DNA of 64,000 bases from Takakia lepidozioides. Its lineage: Eukaryota; Streptophyta; Takakiopsida; Takakiales; Takakiaceae. The DNA lies in contig CM060734.1 of the NCBI GenBank assembly GCA_030704615.1, positions 51,538,042 through 51,602,041 of the forward strand, given 5' to 3'. Below are positions 44,282 to 56,900 of the stretch, piece by piece. The notes beneath the pieces were generated by a model that was given only the letters and a program-made list of their open reading frames with translations, was not told the origin of the DNA and did no database searches. The translations under genes and the position numbers were made by a program. Within the stretch, counting starts at the first letter, position 1. Each line of letters begins with the position of its first letter.

Positions 44282-45019
44282 TGATAAGGAAAGAATGATA
44301 CAAGCTCTCTCAAACTCACACACTTGCACATGAAAATATCACTCATATATTAAGTCGAGCCAAGTGCACCCCACGCATGGGGGATCTACACTGTGGCGCC
44401 GTAGTTAGACGCGGTGAGGCTCAACTCGAGAAAGATGAGTCCACCGCGATCTGTCGTGAGGATAACAACGTCAAATGCCCAAACATATATTGGCCCCTGG
44501 ATTAACACTTGGGTCAACCCCAAATGTTAATATATCAAAACTAATTATTTCCTAGCTAGTTTCATACTAGTGGTAAAATAACTTGACAGTTGTCGTGCGC
44601 ATACATGTCGCTACACAACTACATCGTTGTTCACAACCACACAACACATGTGCACACCAAACACTAAGTCTATCACTAGTCCACCACTAGTGCAGCCACT
44701 AGTCCATCACAATGATAAGGAAAGAATGATACAAGCATACAAGCTCTCTCAAACTCACACACTTGCACATGAAAACATCACTCATATATTAAGTCAAGCC
44801 AAGTTTACCCCACACCATGAGGAATCCACACTACGGCGTCATAGCTGGACGCGGTGAGGCTCAACTCGAGAAAGATGAGCCCATCGCGATCTGCCGTGAA
44901 GATAGGTGCCCAAACATATATTGGCCCCTGGATTGACACTTGGGTCAACCCCAAATATCAATATATCAATACTAACTATTTCCTAGCTAGTTTCACACTA
45001 GTGGTAAAATAACTTGACA
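44282..45019. repeat. Pair of 307-bp direct repeats, 124 bp apart
   Basis: 44282-44588 and 44713-45019 have equal length and strong similarity. Both begin TGATAAGGAAAGAATGATAC and end AACTTGACA. The TG...CA ends recall LTRs, and two 0.3-kb repeats around 0.12 kb recall a TRIM-type miniature retrotransposon. However, there is no flanking target duplication and no tRNA primer site that I can recognise, so a plain tandem duplication remains as likely. Confidence 0.6.
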
Positions 45020-45059
45020 TGGGGGTTGGTGTGCCTTAGCCATGTACAGAAATTACATC

Positions 45060-45460
45060 TCATGAATGCATTCTTTTATATTTGTCGTAATTTTCCTTGG
45101 CCATGGCATCTGTTTGCATTGCAAGATGATACTCAGTTATAGGTTTATGGATCAATTTATCACCCAAAATGACTGTCGTAGCATTTGCCGTTTCATCGTT
45201 CAAGTTGCAGAATGTATCATCTTTTGTGGGGAAAACGAACATTAATGTAGGGAGATTGGTTGTTTGGAATAATTTCTTGTTGTACACATGTGTGCACTGT
45301 GGGTATGAACTCAATTGGTTGTCGGATCCCATGTTTATCGAGGTTTCTTGTCATCCTAACTCGCATTGGCATAGCTTTTCCCAGAGCAAAAGTATTCCAT
45401 TCAATCGGTTTTCTTCGAATGAATTGGGTATCATCTGCTGTAAATCTAGACGGATCCATA
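45060..45460 (-). pseudogene. Frameshifted reading-frame relic, family unknown
   Basis: Two overlapping minus-strand frames (45459-45217 and 45332-45060) look like one protein-coding region with a shift near 45.3 kb. The first contains MPMRVRMTRNLDKHG, which weakly recalls the segment of PIF1-type helicases that reads MRVxLTxNLDK. The second has ATTVILGDKLIHKPITEYHL and ends KRMHS. Not assigned. Confidence 0.25.
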
Positions 45461-45738
45461 TCAAAATAATAGCTTGGGAATTGAGTTTTTTTGTGGAATT
45501 GAGCTTGTTCTGCTCGAGATTAGGTCTAGTCAACATATATGTATATTGCATTTCCTAATGTGATTACAGTCAAGACAACAAATATATATTATAGAGAAGA
45601 TCTAGAAGATTTAATATAGAAACTTAACCTACTGTAGAGGATTTGCGTCTTATATGTTTATAATATAAAAATATGTATAATAAATCTGTCATATTAAAGT
45701 TTCCTGAAAAATGTCACTTATATGACATGTTTGGATGT

Positions 45739-45759
45739 GATATATATATATATATATAT
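45739..45759. repeat. (TA)n microsatellite
   Basis: About ten TA units within an AT-rich stretch (45590-45760). No gene nearby. Confidence 0.9.
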
Positions 45760-46359
45760 GACGCCAACCGAAGCCAGAGTAAATAAGAGCCTCTTCCCCT
45801 TGCGGGTACTGCCCTTACAGGGGTGGGCTCTATCCGCACTGTATTTTGGATGTGACTCTAATGTGAACCCCTCTTTTATCTGCTCGTAGTTCTTGTTGGC
45901 TATAACATTTGTTGTGATTTGTGCTCATGTGAGAACAGTTTTATACAATTAAATATTTCACCGTTTGCTATGGAATATTCTCTGGATATTTTGAATTTAC
46001 TCGGTATATTCTGCCTGTTCGTGAGCATGCTCACACACTACACAACCTCTAAAAGTAGTCTGCAGGGGTCATGGTTTCGCTCTGCAAATTTATACGTGGG
46101 TGGGGAGTTTAAAAAATGAATCAGGATAGTTGGTGCATTGAATTTATCCAGATATTGTCATCACAGATAATAGGGTTTACCGCATATGTTCCTACATATG
46201 ATATGCCGTGTTGCAGCTTAAACCCTATACATTTTCAGTTTCGCGTTGAGAAATTATATCATAAAAAAGTAGTAGTTTCAGGGGATCCATTGGACATGAG
46301 AACCTTAAAGGTCACTTGAAGTTTCACCGCCCATTCTCAAGCCTATTATGGAAAGGGCC

Positions 46360-47145
46360 TAGTATCGGCCGGGTATGGCATCTGGATATGCATATCCGGC
46401 GGTTATTTGCCGGTTATGCACATATGCACAACCGAAAAGTGTAGCCCCCGTAGGAACCGGCTATGGAAGGGAACCGGCAAAAGCCATCGAGCTTCCTAAC
46501 CGGCTAGAGAACCGGCATCGCGATTGTAAGGATGTTATACCCGGAGCAAGATCCGGAACAAATGTGGATGTCGTAGAGGCGGTTCTAGATAATACATGTA
46601 GGGGGTTGGTGATGGTAATTAAGAACATTACATATGGACAGATCCTGAGGGGAATGTTATGTCTTACTAGTTACAATACATTTACAATGGTTAAGGAGAA
46701 TGTCCAAGTAGATAGGAAATTAATTAGTTGGGCATTTGGCTAAAATAATAGTTGTAAGCTGTAAGCTTAGTGTATTACAAGGGCAAAGCCCCCAAAGATA
46801 GATGACAAGGGTTGAACATTTGAAATCAGATCCATAGGCCAACAGACGAGGCCACATCCCTCTTTGTGTAGTTTTACACACATACACAAAAAGTCTAGAA
46901 AAAGTTCAAAAAATAAAAATGGATGAATCCCATAACCGGTACCATGGAACCGGCATTTTTTAAGATGACATAACCGGTAGATTGAGAACTGGACAAAAAA
47001 AAATTCATTTGTTTAATGAGAACTTGTAACCGAGATGTTTTTTAAACCTATTGGTATACCCTACCCCGGCCCTCCATTTTTTTCAAAGAGTAGGCTATAA
47101 CCCGGACCGGAAGAGGGCTCAAAACATGGTACCCGGCCAACACTG
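46360..47145. mobile_element. hAT-like non-autonomous element with AACCGG motifs
   Basis: The ends are imperfect inverted repeats: TAGTATCGGCCGGGTA at 46360 and, as complement of 47130-47145, CAGTGTTGGCCGGGTA. CAGTGTTGG is typical of hAT termini. Inside, AACCGG or ACCGG with its complement occurs more than 12 times, mostly in the two outer thirds, like hAT subterminal transposase-binding repeats. No 8-bp target duplication is evident (AAAGGGCC against GTGTGAAC), so the borders may have decayed. No transposase is encoded. Confidence 0.55.
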
Positions 47146-47914
47146 GTGTGAACGTGGTGTGAGAAAATCCACGCCTATAGGGTAACATGTTTATTATGTA
47201 TAAGGGTTACTTGTTGTTTTGAAAGTGTTGCGGTTAGTGCCGATGTGAGCAATTTAAAATAGTTCTGCAGTTTTTTTAGTTTCTCAAATTTTCGTATCAA
47301 TGAGGAATATTCCCGAGGTATCTTGGGAATATTCGGAATATGCCCTTGTGCTCCCTGGGCCGTGAGCATGCACAACCTCATGTAACAAGGGGAGTCTGCG
47401 GCTTGACCCTCTAGGCTGTCGGCTACTAGGCTGCTTGGGCAGACCACTAAGTGCCGACTGGGCAACGAACGTAAAACATCCCCTCTTGCGGGGGATCTAG
47501 GATAACACAACCTGAATTTAGCAATGAACATCAATCATAAGCTTAATTGGCACTCCCATTATGTAAATGAAAGGATCTGGTCTCGCATGATTACAGATGA
47601 CTTGGAAAATACAAAGACACAACATGAAACCTTTATTTGGAATGATTGCATATTCTTCACCAAACGAGGCTAGCCTGAAAGGTTAAGAATATACAATCAT
47701 TCACAATATGCTCATATCATTCGACTATCTCCTTCTATCCTCTACTGAATCAAAATACTAGCATTGACATTTCTTGGGAGTCAATTTCTCCAACATTGTT
47801 ACATGTCTACCACATCCTGTCAAAACAGCAAGAACTATGGAGGACTTCTCGGACCACCTTCTGGTCAAGCTTATTGAACCAATGCCTGGGTTGTGCTAGC
47901 TGGGTGATAATACC
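47146..47914. other. Downstream of NDX, no gene recognised
   Basis: A 119-codon minus-strand frame (47534-47175) resembles nothing known. The rest is ordinary intergenic sequence that includes the NDX 3' region. Confidence 0.35.
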
Positions 47915-50900
47915 TTATTTGGGAGGACCTGTCCCAAGAAGATACATGTGGTTCACATCCCATGCCACCCTAGGCCTGCCAAGTAAAGTTTCAGCTTCCT
48001 CAAAGGAGGCACCGGTCAAGTTGAAAGGAAATGGAAGCTTTGTTGCTTTGTCGACTTTGAGGTCTGACACCTGCACCATGCACAAGCTGTGCTCCTCCAG
48101 CTTACGGCCTTGCCACCGCCCTTCGACTTGATGTATCATGCCCACTGCCATCTCTTTCCCATCCTTGCCTCGCAAACTCACCACTTCTCCCACCTTCCAC
48201 CTTCCTGATGTAACACTAGGACTGTCTTGCTCTGCTTCTGCTGTAGTTAACACCCGTTTATCGTTGCCCTCATTAGCTGACTTTGCATGTGTGGGAGACT
48301 TACGGCTTTGCAAGGATCGTTTCATAGCAAACTCTAGCAAGTCTCCATCCTCCCCTTTGGAACTTGCGGGGGTTTCAGGTGGGCTACTCACAGGCTCCGA
48401 GGGTGCTGAACGAGTGTGCCGTGCTTTGTCGACCCTTGAGTTCAAGATGTCACCCTCAGCTGCTCGCTGCTTGTCACGCTCCAGCCGTGCTAACCGGGCT
48501 TTTCTATTGTTCAGCCTGTGTGACACCCAACAAAAGAACCTCCCACCTCACTAAAACCTCAAATTGCCCTGGACACACCTGAGGATCCCTTCTTTGTTCC
48601 CCTTCTGCACTACACGATTTGAAGATCAGAAGTTGGGCTTTTTAAGACAGGAGATAAGTGTGCTCCAAGAACTTGTTTCAGAATGAAAAGTTTAGCAATA
48701 AGGCAGGTGGGAATCGGCCGTTGTGAAAATTAAAGGGTTGTTTTTGCACGATATATAGAAAGAATGGGAAAGAACTTAAGTATCGATGCCCACTTATGAG
48801 CAAGTGCAAAAAAAGTGAAGGTGTAAGAGCTCTTTTGACTGTCATTCATTTGATATACTTCTTCAAACCATCCTGGAGGCTGTACGATGGAGACCTATGT
48901 CTTTGAGTTGTGCATGCTGGAGGATGTCTCACATGGATAGACGGATGCTGATATTCTGCTCAGGGAGGGCTTACATACCAGTTCTTGAGTTGATGATATG
49001 CAACCTCAGGACCCTGCGACAGGCGACACGCACCTTGGATGAGCATCCTACCTAGGCAAATGAAACCTTTACAATGACTAGTACAAATCATGTCCATCAA
49101 CCTCAAAATGCATGAGAGTGTTAGAGCGTAGCCCTAATGTGCAGCTGCTTAGAAAAGGGACAACAGCATCACTATTTGTTGGCACAAAATTGTACTCACA
49201 ATTCGATTAAGGTGATTGGTCCAGTGTTGGATGGACTTGGGACAACGCTGCATCTCTGGCTCAAACTGAAGCGCCCCCTCCATTGCATTGATTTGTGCCT
49301 CATTCATGATGTTGCGTTTACGTTTCTTGGGCTGTGACTCATCCCCATGCTCACTGCTATGAGGATGTGTTTCTATGGGCTGCTTCTCCCGGTCTTGTCT
49401 CCTGGGTGTTTCACTCACTGGTGTCATACTCATTGGTGTTCCACTTACAGGTCGGCTTACTGTCACTCCAGCTGTCTCTTCAACCTTCTCTTGCTCCTGT
49501 TTCCTTTCCTCCTCAAACTCTTTAACACCCACATTCACACTCTCATCCTCCACTTCTTTAAGCTCCATGTCCATGGCCTCTGGCTTACAAACATCTTTTT
49601 GCACATCATCCTTCTGACTTTGTTGCTCCTGAGGTGGTAGTTGTTGAGGCAGTTGCTCTGGAGAGAGTTTCACTTGAATTGGTTCCTTTTGACTAGGGTG
49701 GTCCTCACTTGGTTGCTCTTGTTCAACCTCGACCTTGGTTACATCTGTTTCTGTATCCATGGCCTGGTTTGTTTCTTCAGCTGTTCCTTCTATCTTCAAG
49801 ACTTCCTGCAGCAACAGTGACACTCCACACAGGGCGATCTATAACTAGCTGCTTCCGAGAGGATCAACTACTGTCACGCATCACATCTGAATCAACCAAC
49901 GCATCAATGAGGTTAAGCTACAGGCAGCACAAGTAGCTTAATAGATGACTTCTGTTTTTGGAAGCCAAATATGACAACACCTTAGAGCAAGTGGGAGTAG
50001 TTCTTCTCTACCAATTTCACACACGACTGTTGCATAACAATTCATTGATCGCATAATTAAAGAATGGACCACTGACCAATACTGTAGGATAGGCAATGTG
50101 ACTAAAGAAGAATCTCTGTTTTGCAGATATGAATCCAAGGGACCCCTATGGAACCGAACTCATTCTCATTACCTCCTGTACTGGAAGTGCCTCCACCTCC
50201 AACTTTTCTTCCACAACTGAATCAAGCACGACAATCTGTATGGTGGCCTCCATGTTCTGCATGATGCGTTGCCAGCGCTCCAATTGTTCCCGCTCTTGCT
50301 TCCATTGTTGGAGCTTTTGCTCGTGTCCGTCACGCACAAAGCTCACAAGAGGGGTTTCCTATCCTCACCACCTCATATCCCTGTTGTTAGCTTTGACTTC
50401 CACTATTCTCACCACCTCAAGTCCTTGTTGTTAGTTTCAACTTCCATTAGTTCCCTGTCCATCAATCTATCATTAACTATGTAGGCCCCAGAACAAGCAA
50501 ATAACTTCTGTTCCACACTCATGTCTTGTTCAGTTTGTTTCCCCCAACGTCCACAATAAGAGGACCTTACTCCCACGGCCAAAAATCCAGAACATATAAT
50601 GATAACAACTCTACTGGAGCCAGCTGCTTTTGTACAGCCAGCCAAGCATGCTCTGTAACTGACGTTGCTGAAAGCTATTCTGAAAGTTACATTGCATGCA
50701 TGCAGCTTATATACACAAAAGACGGAGAATACGCTTGCATACCGCCACGTAGCTTGAGGATGGGCATATCTGCTGATGCAAAGCGTCTGCAAATTGACTG
50801 CTCAAACATCATGCATCAAACAGCATACAAGTGTCAGATAAAGTGGACCTTGTATCCACTAACTCCAGTTCTGAAGTCTGGCAGCGTTCAGACTCAAAAC

Positions 50901-53900
50901 ACATCATGAAGCCTTCAGCCATGTAAGTCTTTGATTAAATCCCATTCATGCAGCCCCATTTTATTCTCAGGTTGAATGGTGACATGATCTACTTCAAAGC
51001 AATCCACTACAAATAACTTGTCAGAAGTTGAGTTAGCATTCCTGAACTTCAAACAAGCACAGATTTAACCTGCAAAATCAGAAAGTGGGATGTTGGTTCG
51101 TCACCTGACAAGTGTGATATCTTCCTCATTTACTGGATCTGATGTTATGGTCAGAACGTAGTCATAAAGCGTATCTGCCAACCAGAACAGCTGGACAACT
51201 TAAATATCTCCAACAGTGCCTCTACATTTTTGTAATTCAGAACAAGTGCCTGGGATATAAGAAACACTGTGCAGGAATCTCATTTCCATGTCCCATCATT
51301 CCCTGGATAGACCACCACTCAACCTCCACCGATCTGCAATAGGACTGACCAGAGTCTGATGGAAAGGACATAAATTCTGTGTCCAGTGCACCAAATCATA
51401 CTTCTTCCGAATGCACGATACATATTACCTGGCGACCACAGAAGTATGCTGTGCTAATAAATGAAAGGGGGTTAATTTTCCCCCTCAAGATCTTGTAGCT
51501 GCTGCTCAGGCTTCCTTGTAGATTATATATATACTTATATACAAATATACTTATTCATAGAAATAAAGCAGCAGTAGTTCTGGAAGGAGTGCAAGTGTAT
51601 GCATTAAAAGGAGTTTTGTAGCATCTTACGGAGATTTTCACATACGCGCACAGAAGTTCGCTCTGCACTCAAGAAATATAAAGTGTGGGTTGGTTGTAAA
51701 GGCCCAGAATGTAAGCACTCCAGAAATGTACGCAAGAAACGGTCCTGCTCTTCAACTGCATCATTGTTAATCAGAGTTAGACACCCTTAGCCTTTCCCCT
51801 TTGCTTACATCCCAAGCTACTGACAGCTGTGCAACGCACTCAGTCACATTAACCTCTTGACAGCTTATGGTACTTATACCACCACTCGGTGTAAAATAAT
51901 TTTCATCCACTTAAACACATGCAACATATGGTGGCAGGTAGACGAGGATGCACCTGAGCAGACTTCAGGATTGTAGCAGTAAAGATTTGCTAACAGCTTC
52001 ACCAATAATGCTGAGCGCAACTGGAAAGCAGAGGGTGACTGAGGAGTAATTATGAAGTCAGACACACTCAAGGCCTCCTCCTGAACTGTTCCAGCAGTGG
52101 TGGCCTTAGCAGACACTGCCATTGCTTCTCCTGCAGCCTCAAATGGATCATACGCCAGTGACGCATCCAGCTCTGCAGTGGCCAGGTGCTTGGCTACGGA
52201 CCCTCCACACCAGCGGTCTTGAAACTTTACCGGCACCATAGCAAACACTGTGGCCAAATCGGGAGCCTGATCCAACATGCCCATGGACCCACTTAATACT
52301 GAAGCAGAATCCCAACTTAGTCAGCCCTACTTCAGCAATCACCACCACAAAATGGTCATAATCTGACAAGGAGAGCACAGATGAACAGGGAGATTACATA
52401 CGATTCGGTCCATAACCAGGTTACGAAAGTTGGAGTCGTCAGAGAAGATATCAGCCAAGCGCAAGGAGGTGACGTACAGGAGTCCCATTGGATTTTTCTT
52501 CTCTTCCTCAATGTCCTCAATCTGCCTTGGATCTTCCAGCAGGGCCCCTCTCACCAAAGCAAGGACCTGTCTAACAAAAAACAACAAATCTTAAAAATAG
52601 ATATATGGGGCCACCTGAGATTTCACAGCCTCAATCCCGCATGTCTGTATGAATTCCATCATATGAAGCTAAGGAGCAAGATGGCACCATTAATTGTTAC
52701 ACAAGCTCTCTCAATACAGCAATTTCACCATCCTTGACCCCAGGGTGAATAGAAAACAGACCTCATAAGCAACTTGTTCAGCAAGCTGCATGCTCCGCCC
52801 ATCTGCCGCCACTTCATCCAAAAAGGAACATTGCTCTGATTCACAAAACTTCAACATCTGCAGTCCCCAACATAACCTCAAAACACATCTTGGTTATGCC
52901 CCACAAAGATGCAACACACTCTCAGAAGGAGAAATTACGGTTTAACACAAAGCTTGCACAATCATAAAACCCAACCCAGGATCCAAGAGTACACTTCCAG
53001 AACCACCCACTGCGCCATAATGTGTACGTGCTTTTTAAATGTAAGTTCTCTTCATATATAAGAAGTACATTGATCCTTGCTGTAAATCTTGCACGTACCA
53101 TGGCTAACGTTTTGGCTTTGGATCGGGAAATTGTCGCCTTTAAGGATATTGAATTTTGAAATGCGGCTGGTAATTGTAATCTCAGTACAGAAAGCACTAG
53201 CCGTAGGATGCCCCCATTTTTGCACAGTTCCTGGTGGATTGAAATGATCATTAAAATCACAGTAAAAGCATGTATGTGTGTCACACAAACATTCTGGCCA
53301 TATAGACACTGAAGAAGATGAAATGTGACACTGGTTGGAGTTTAAACACAGATGAAGACCTCCTATGCAGACCTTACCAGAGTAGCTCATGAACCCAGCG
53401 CTTTGGCATGAGAAACATAAGCGGTACTACAAACGAGAAATAAGAGATCACAATAACATTCAAATCTGACCTTGTGGCCAAGAACTCTATCCCTGAAAGC
53501 CTGGGGCAAACACAGAAATAGAAGAACTTGCAATGAGGCTTCACACTGGTGAGCAGTGGCCAGGGCAACACGTTCTGCAGAGAGTGATGTGGTCTTTTTA
53601 GCAGCCACTTTTGTGTTTAAGGAGCGCAGCTTGACTTGAAGCAAAATTATGTCTCGCCTAACTGCATCAAAAGATGCATCGATGAAGATATGCACCTGAT
53701 GTCATCCAATCCCATTATCAGCTCATCATGTAGGCTGTGGCTCCTCAGCGCATCGCTATATATATTAACTACATGATTCAAAAACACTACCAACAGCGAT
53801 TCAGTCAACCCCTGATCTAAGTAGCAATGGCAGATCAGCACTTTGTACCTGGCAGCCTTACTAAAACATGGGTTACATGGCTATTATACACGATCCATAG

Positions 53901-56900
53901 TTAAGATAAGAATACCTTCGGGTGGACCAACAGAACAGGCACAACATCAACCCATTCCTGACTAATGAAGGCGATGAGAAGGTGCAAACAACATGCCACA
54001 AGCGCAGCATGCAGAACTGCTATGAAGCTTCCTCCGCGACCCTCCTGTATCAACACAAGCCTTCTTAACATGAGGGCGCTGATCCAAAGATTCCAGATAA
54101 GCCCCAGCTAGTCCCCAACAGAAAGATGACCAAGTCTGCTGAAGGGACTGCACCCCAGCAAGCCGCTGATGAACACACATACCTGCTCCATGTTTGCCAA
54201 AACAATAAGCATGTACATCACCAGATCCAGAATCTGCAGGCGTATCTTCACTTCCTGCAGCAATATCTGCAACAGAAGAAAGCTGTGATTCATCTTACTT
54301 ACGACAATACAGAGTCAACTGAATCTTAACTAGAGAGGTGGTGAAGTTAGAAGTTATGCCTTGAAGAGACTGCCACGACGTGTTGTTTAAAGGCAGTCTA
54401 TTTGGCACACAGCCACTGGCCTACAATGAAATTGCTCTAAAATTTCAGACAAATCTACCATGATCAACATACTACAGCTAGTTGGTTGGGAGAGCATTTC
54501 TGCTCTTCCGGCAGTCAAGATGACCATTCCACAACTACTGAATATATTGTACTCATAAGACGTTGTTTGCCGTAGTTTTGTGGCCATTGACCCCGTGCCC
54601 AGTTTGAGCGGGAACAAAAGGGACAGAACCTACCTCTGTCAGGGGCTGACGTTGGTAGTAAGACTTACCTCCATATAAAGAATTAATCCAGGTTTTCCAG
54701 ATATCCTCTAGAAATCCCTTCACACAAGCATCAATCTGCTGTGTGTGATTTGCCCAAAAACTAGGCCTCAGGAGGGCCTGGGCTTTTGGCTCAGCCTCGA
54801 GACTTTCAAAGTTGGTAAACAGGGGTACAGGCACAATTCCCTTAATAGATTTGAAGAGAGCGTCTCTTTGGTGAGAGAACCCCGGACAGTGTATCAGAAA
54901 ATGAATACTGTCTTCAGATTGCCCACACAACGGGCAATTGCACTCTCCCTTTCCTCTCTGCTTCTGTTTGCTGTTCAAAGGTAGGCTTCCTGCCCTGAGT
55001 TTAAATTTCAGTCTAGTGCCGAGAGTGGGTAGACCCTTGAGGTCATCCAAGATGTCCTCCCCCATGTCACAGACTGGAAACAAGTTCAGGGAAGTTTTCT
55101 GCCTAACTTCATTTTCATCAGACAATCTCATGGCAACAGACATGGCTGAGGACACTACAGCCTCTAAGTCAGATTTATCCAGCAGGGTCAAGACTTGTGG
55201 ATCCAGGTCCAGGTCCTTGAGGATGTCTTCTACTCTCTTCTGCCAGGACTTAGCCTGTTTGACAGGGCGGTCCTGTTTCCAAGATATAGAGTCGATTAAT
55301 TTAGGATATCTGGTGTTGGGCATATGTTGCAGCTGACCCCACCATCTGACCTTGAATTCATCTCGTCGGGAGCTTAAGGACGGAATGCCAAACTCACCCC
55401 GAACAGCCACATTGGCTGTTTTAGAGCATGCTGACATACACTCCTTAAGCACCCCCACTTGAATGGATTCTAGAGACTTAGCCTGGTTGGAGTTATCAAC
55501 CCATATAGCAGATCCGTACTCCAAGGCAGGTCTAATAACGCGACAAAGCATGGTTTTCTTAACCTCAGAGTTGACCCCTCTGCAGTGGAAAAATTTAGTG
55601 AGCCCCAGAGCTTTGCCCTTGCCAGTTTGAACAACTTTCCAGATATGTGCATCCCAATTACAATTGGAGGAGAACTCAACGCCCAGGTAAGTGTAGGAAG
55701 GGAGGACCGGGATCTCTTGGCTACCCCACTGCCACTTAAGATCACTTCCTCCCTCTCCTCTGTTGTTGAATGCTACCACTGCACATTTGCTGACATTAGC
55801 CTCTAGCCCCCAAAGATCAAAGTATCTCTTCGCGCAATCAATCAACTCCTGGAGATTGGTTGGAGTCTCCCCTATGCCTGCGAAGTCATCCGCAAACATA
55901 AGGGCTGGTATGGTGGTATCACCCACCCTTAACCCAAATCCCACTTTCCACATCCTCGAGGAGTTGATTGATGAAAACATTGAAGAGAAGAGGGGAGAGA
56001 GTACATCCTTGAGCTACACCTTGGTCTATGTCAAAGAAGTTGGACTTCTGTCCGTTAACAGTGACACAGCTTTTGGTGTGAGCATACAAGTTGTGGACAA
56101 CTCTCCACATCTTTCCCTTGATCCCACAAGACCAGAGGCGGAACCATAGGCCATCTCTCCACACTGTGTCATAAGCCTTTTTGACATCCAGGAATAATTT
56201 ATAAGTGGGTTTCCCTTCTTTTTTCCTTCCCTGGATAATCTGGCTTAGAGTGAAGATATGATCCACACAGCCCCTGTTTCGCCGAAAGCCAGCTTGGCCT
56301 TCGTGGAAACAACCTCTAGACTCCAGATCAACCTCGAGACGAGTACTTATAACTCTGCAGAATGTCTTGCCAACAGCATTGAGGAGCGTGATGCCACGGT
56401 AGTTCCCCGGTTCTTCTCTGTCACCCTTCTTGTATAGATTGACAATGACCCCCTGTCGCCAGCGAAAGGGTTTCATTTCAGTCTTCCAGATAAGGTTAAA
56501 GAGGAGAACTAGGGCCTTTATCATGGGATCGCCACCGTGCTTGATAAGCTCGTTGACAATACCATCAGGTCCACCAGCTTTATATCCATGTAAATGTTCA
56601 ATTGCTTCCACAATCTCAGAAGAACTAATGGGAGCATTAGAAGCCATTGAAATATACTCCAGTTCATCAGGGCTGTTTTGAATCATAGGAACAGTTTTTC
56701 CAACTGTGTCCCTCCATTCAGCAGAAGACCCCTCACTGTTAGACCTAGAAGTTCTGCCAAGGATACTGTAGTGAGTTTCAAAGGTTTTGACAATGTCAAC
56801 CGATGAAGTCACCACTGCACCTTTAGTAGTCTTCAGCGCTTGTACTTGCTGACCGTTTTTCGGTATCTTTACGGAGCTGGTAGTACCTCGCCCACAATTC

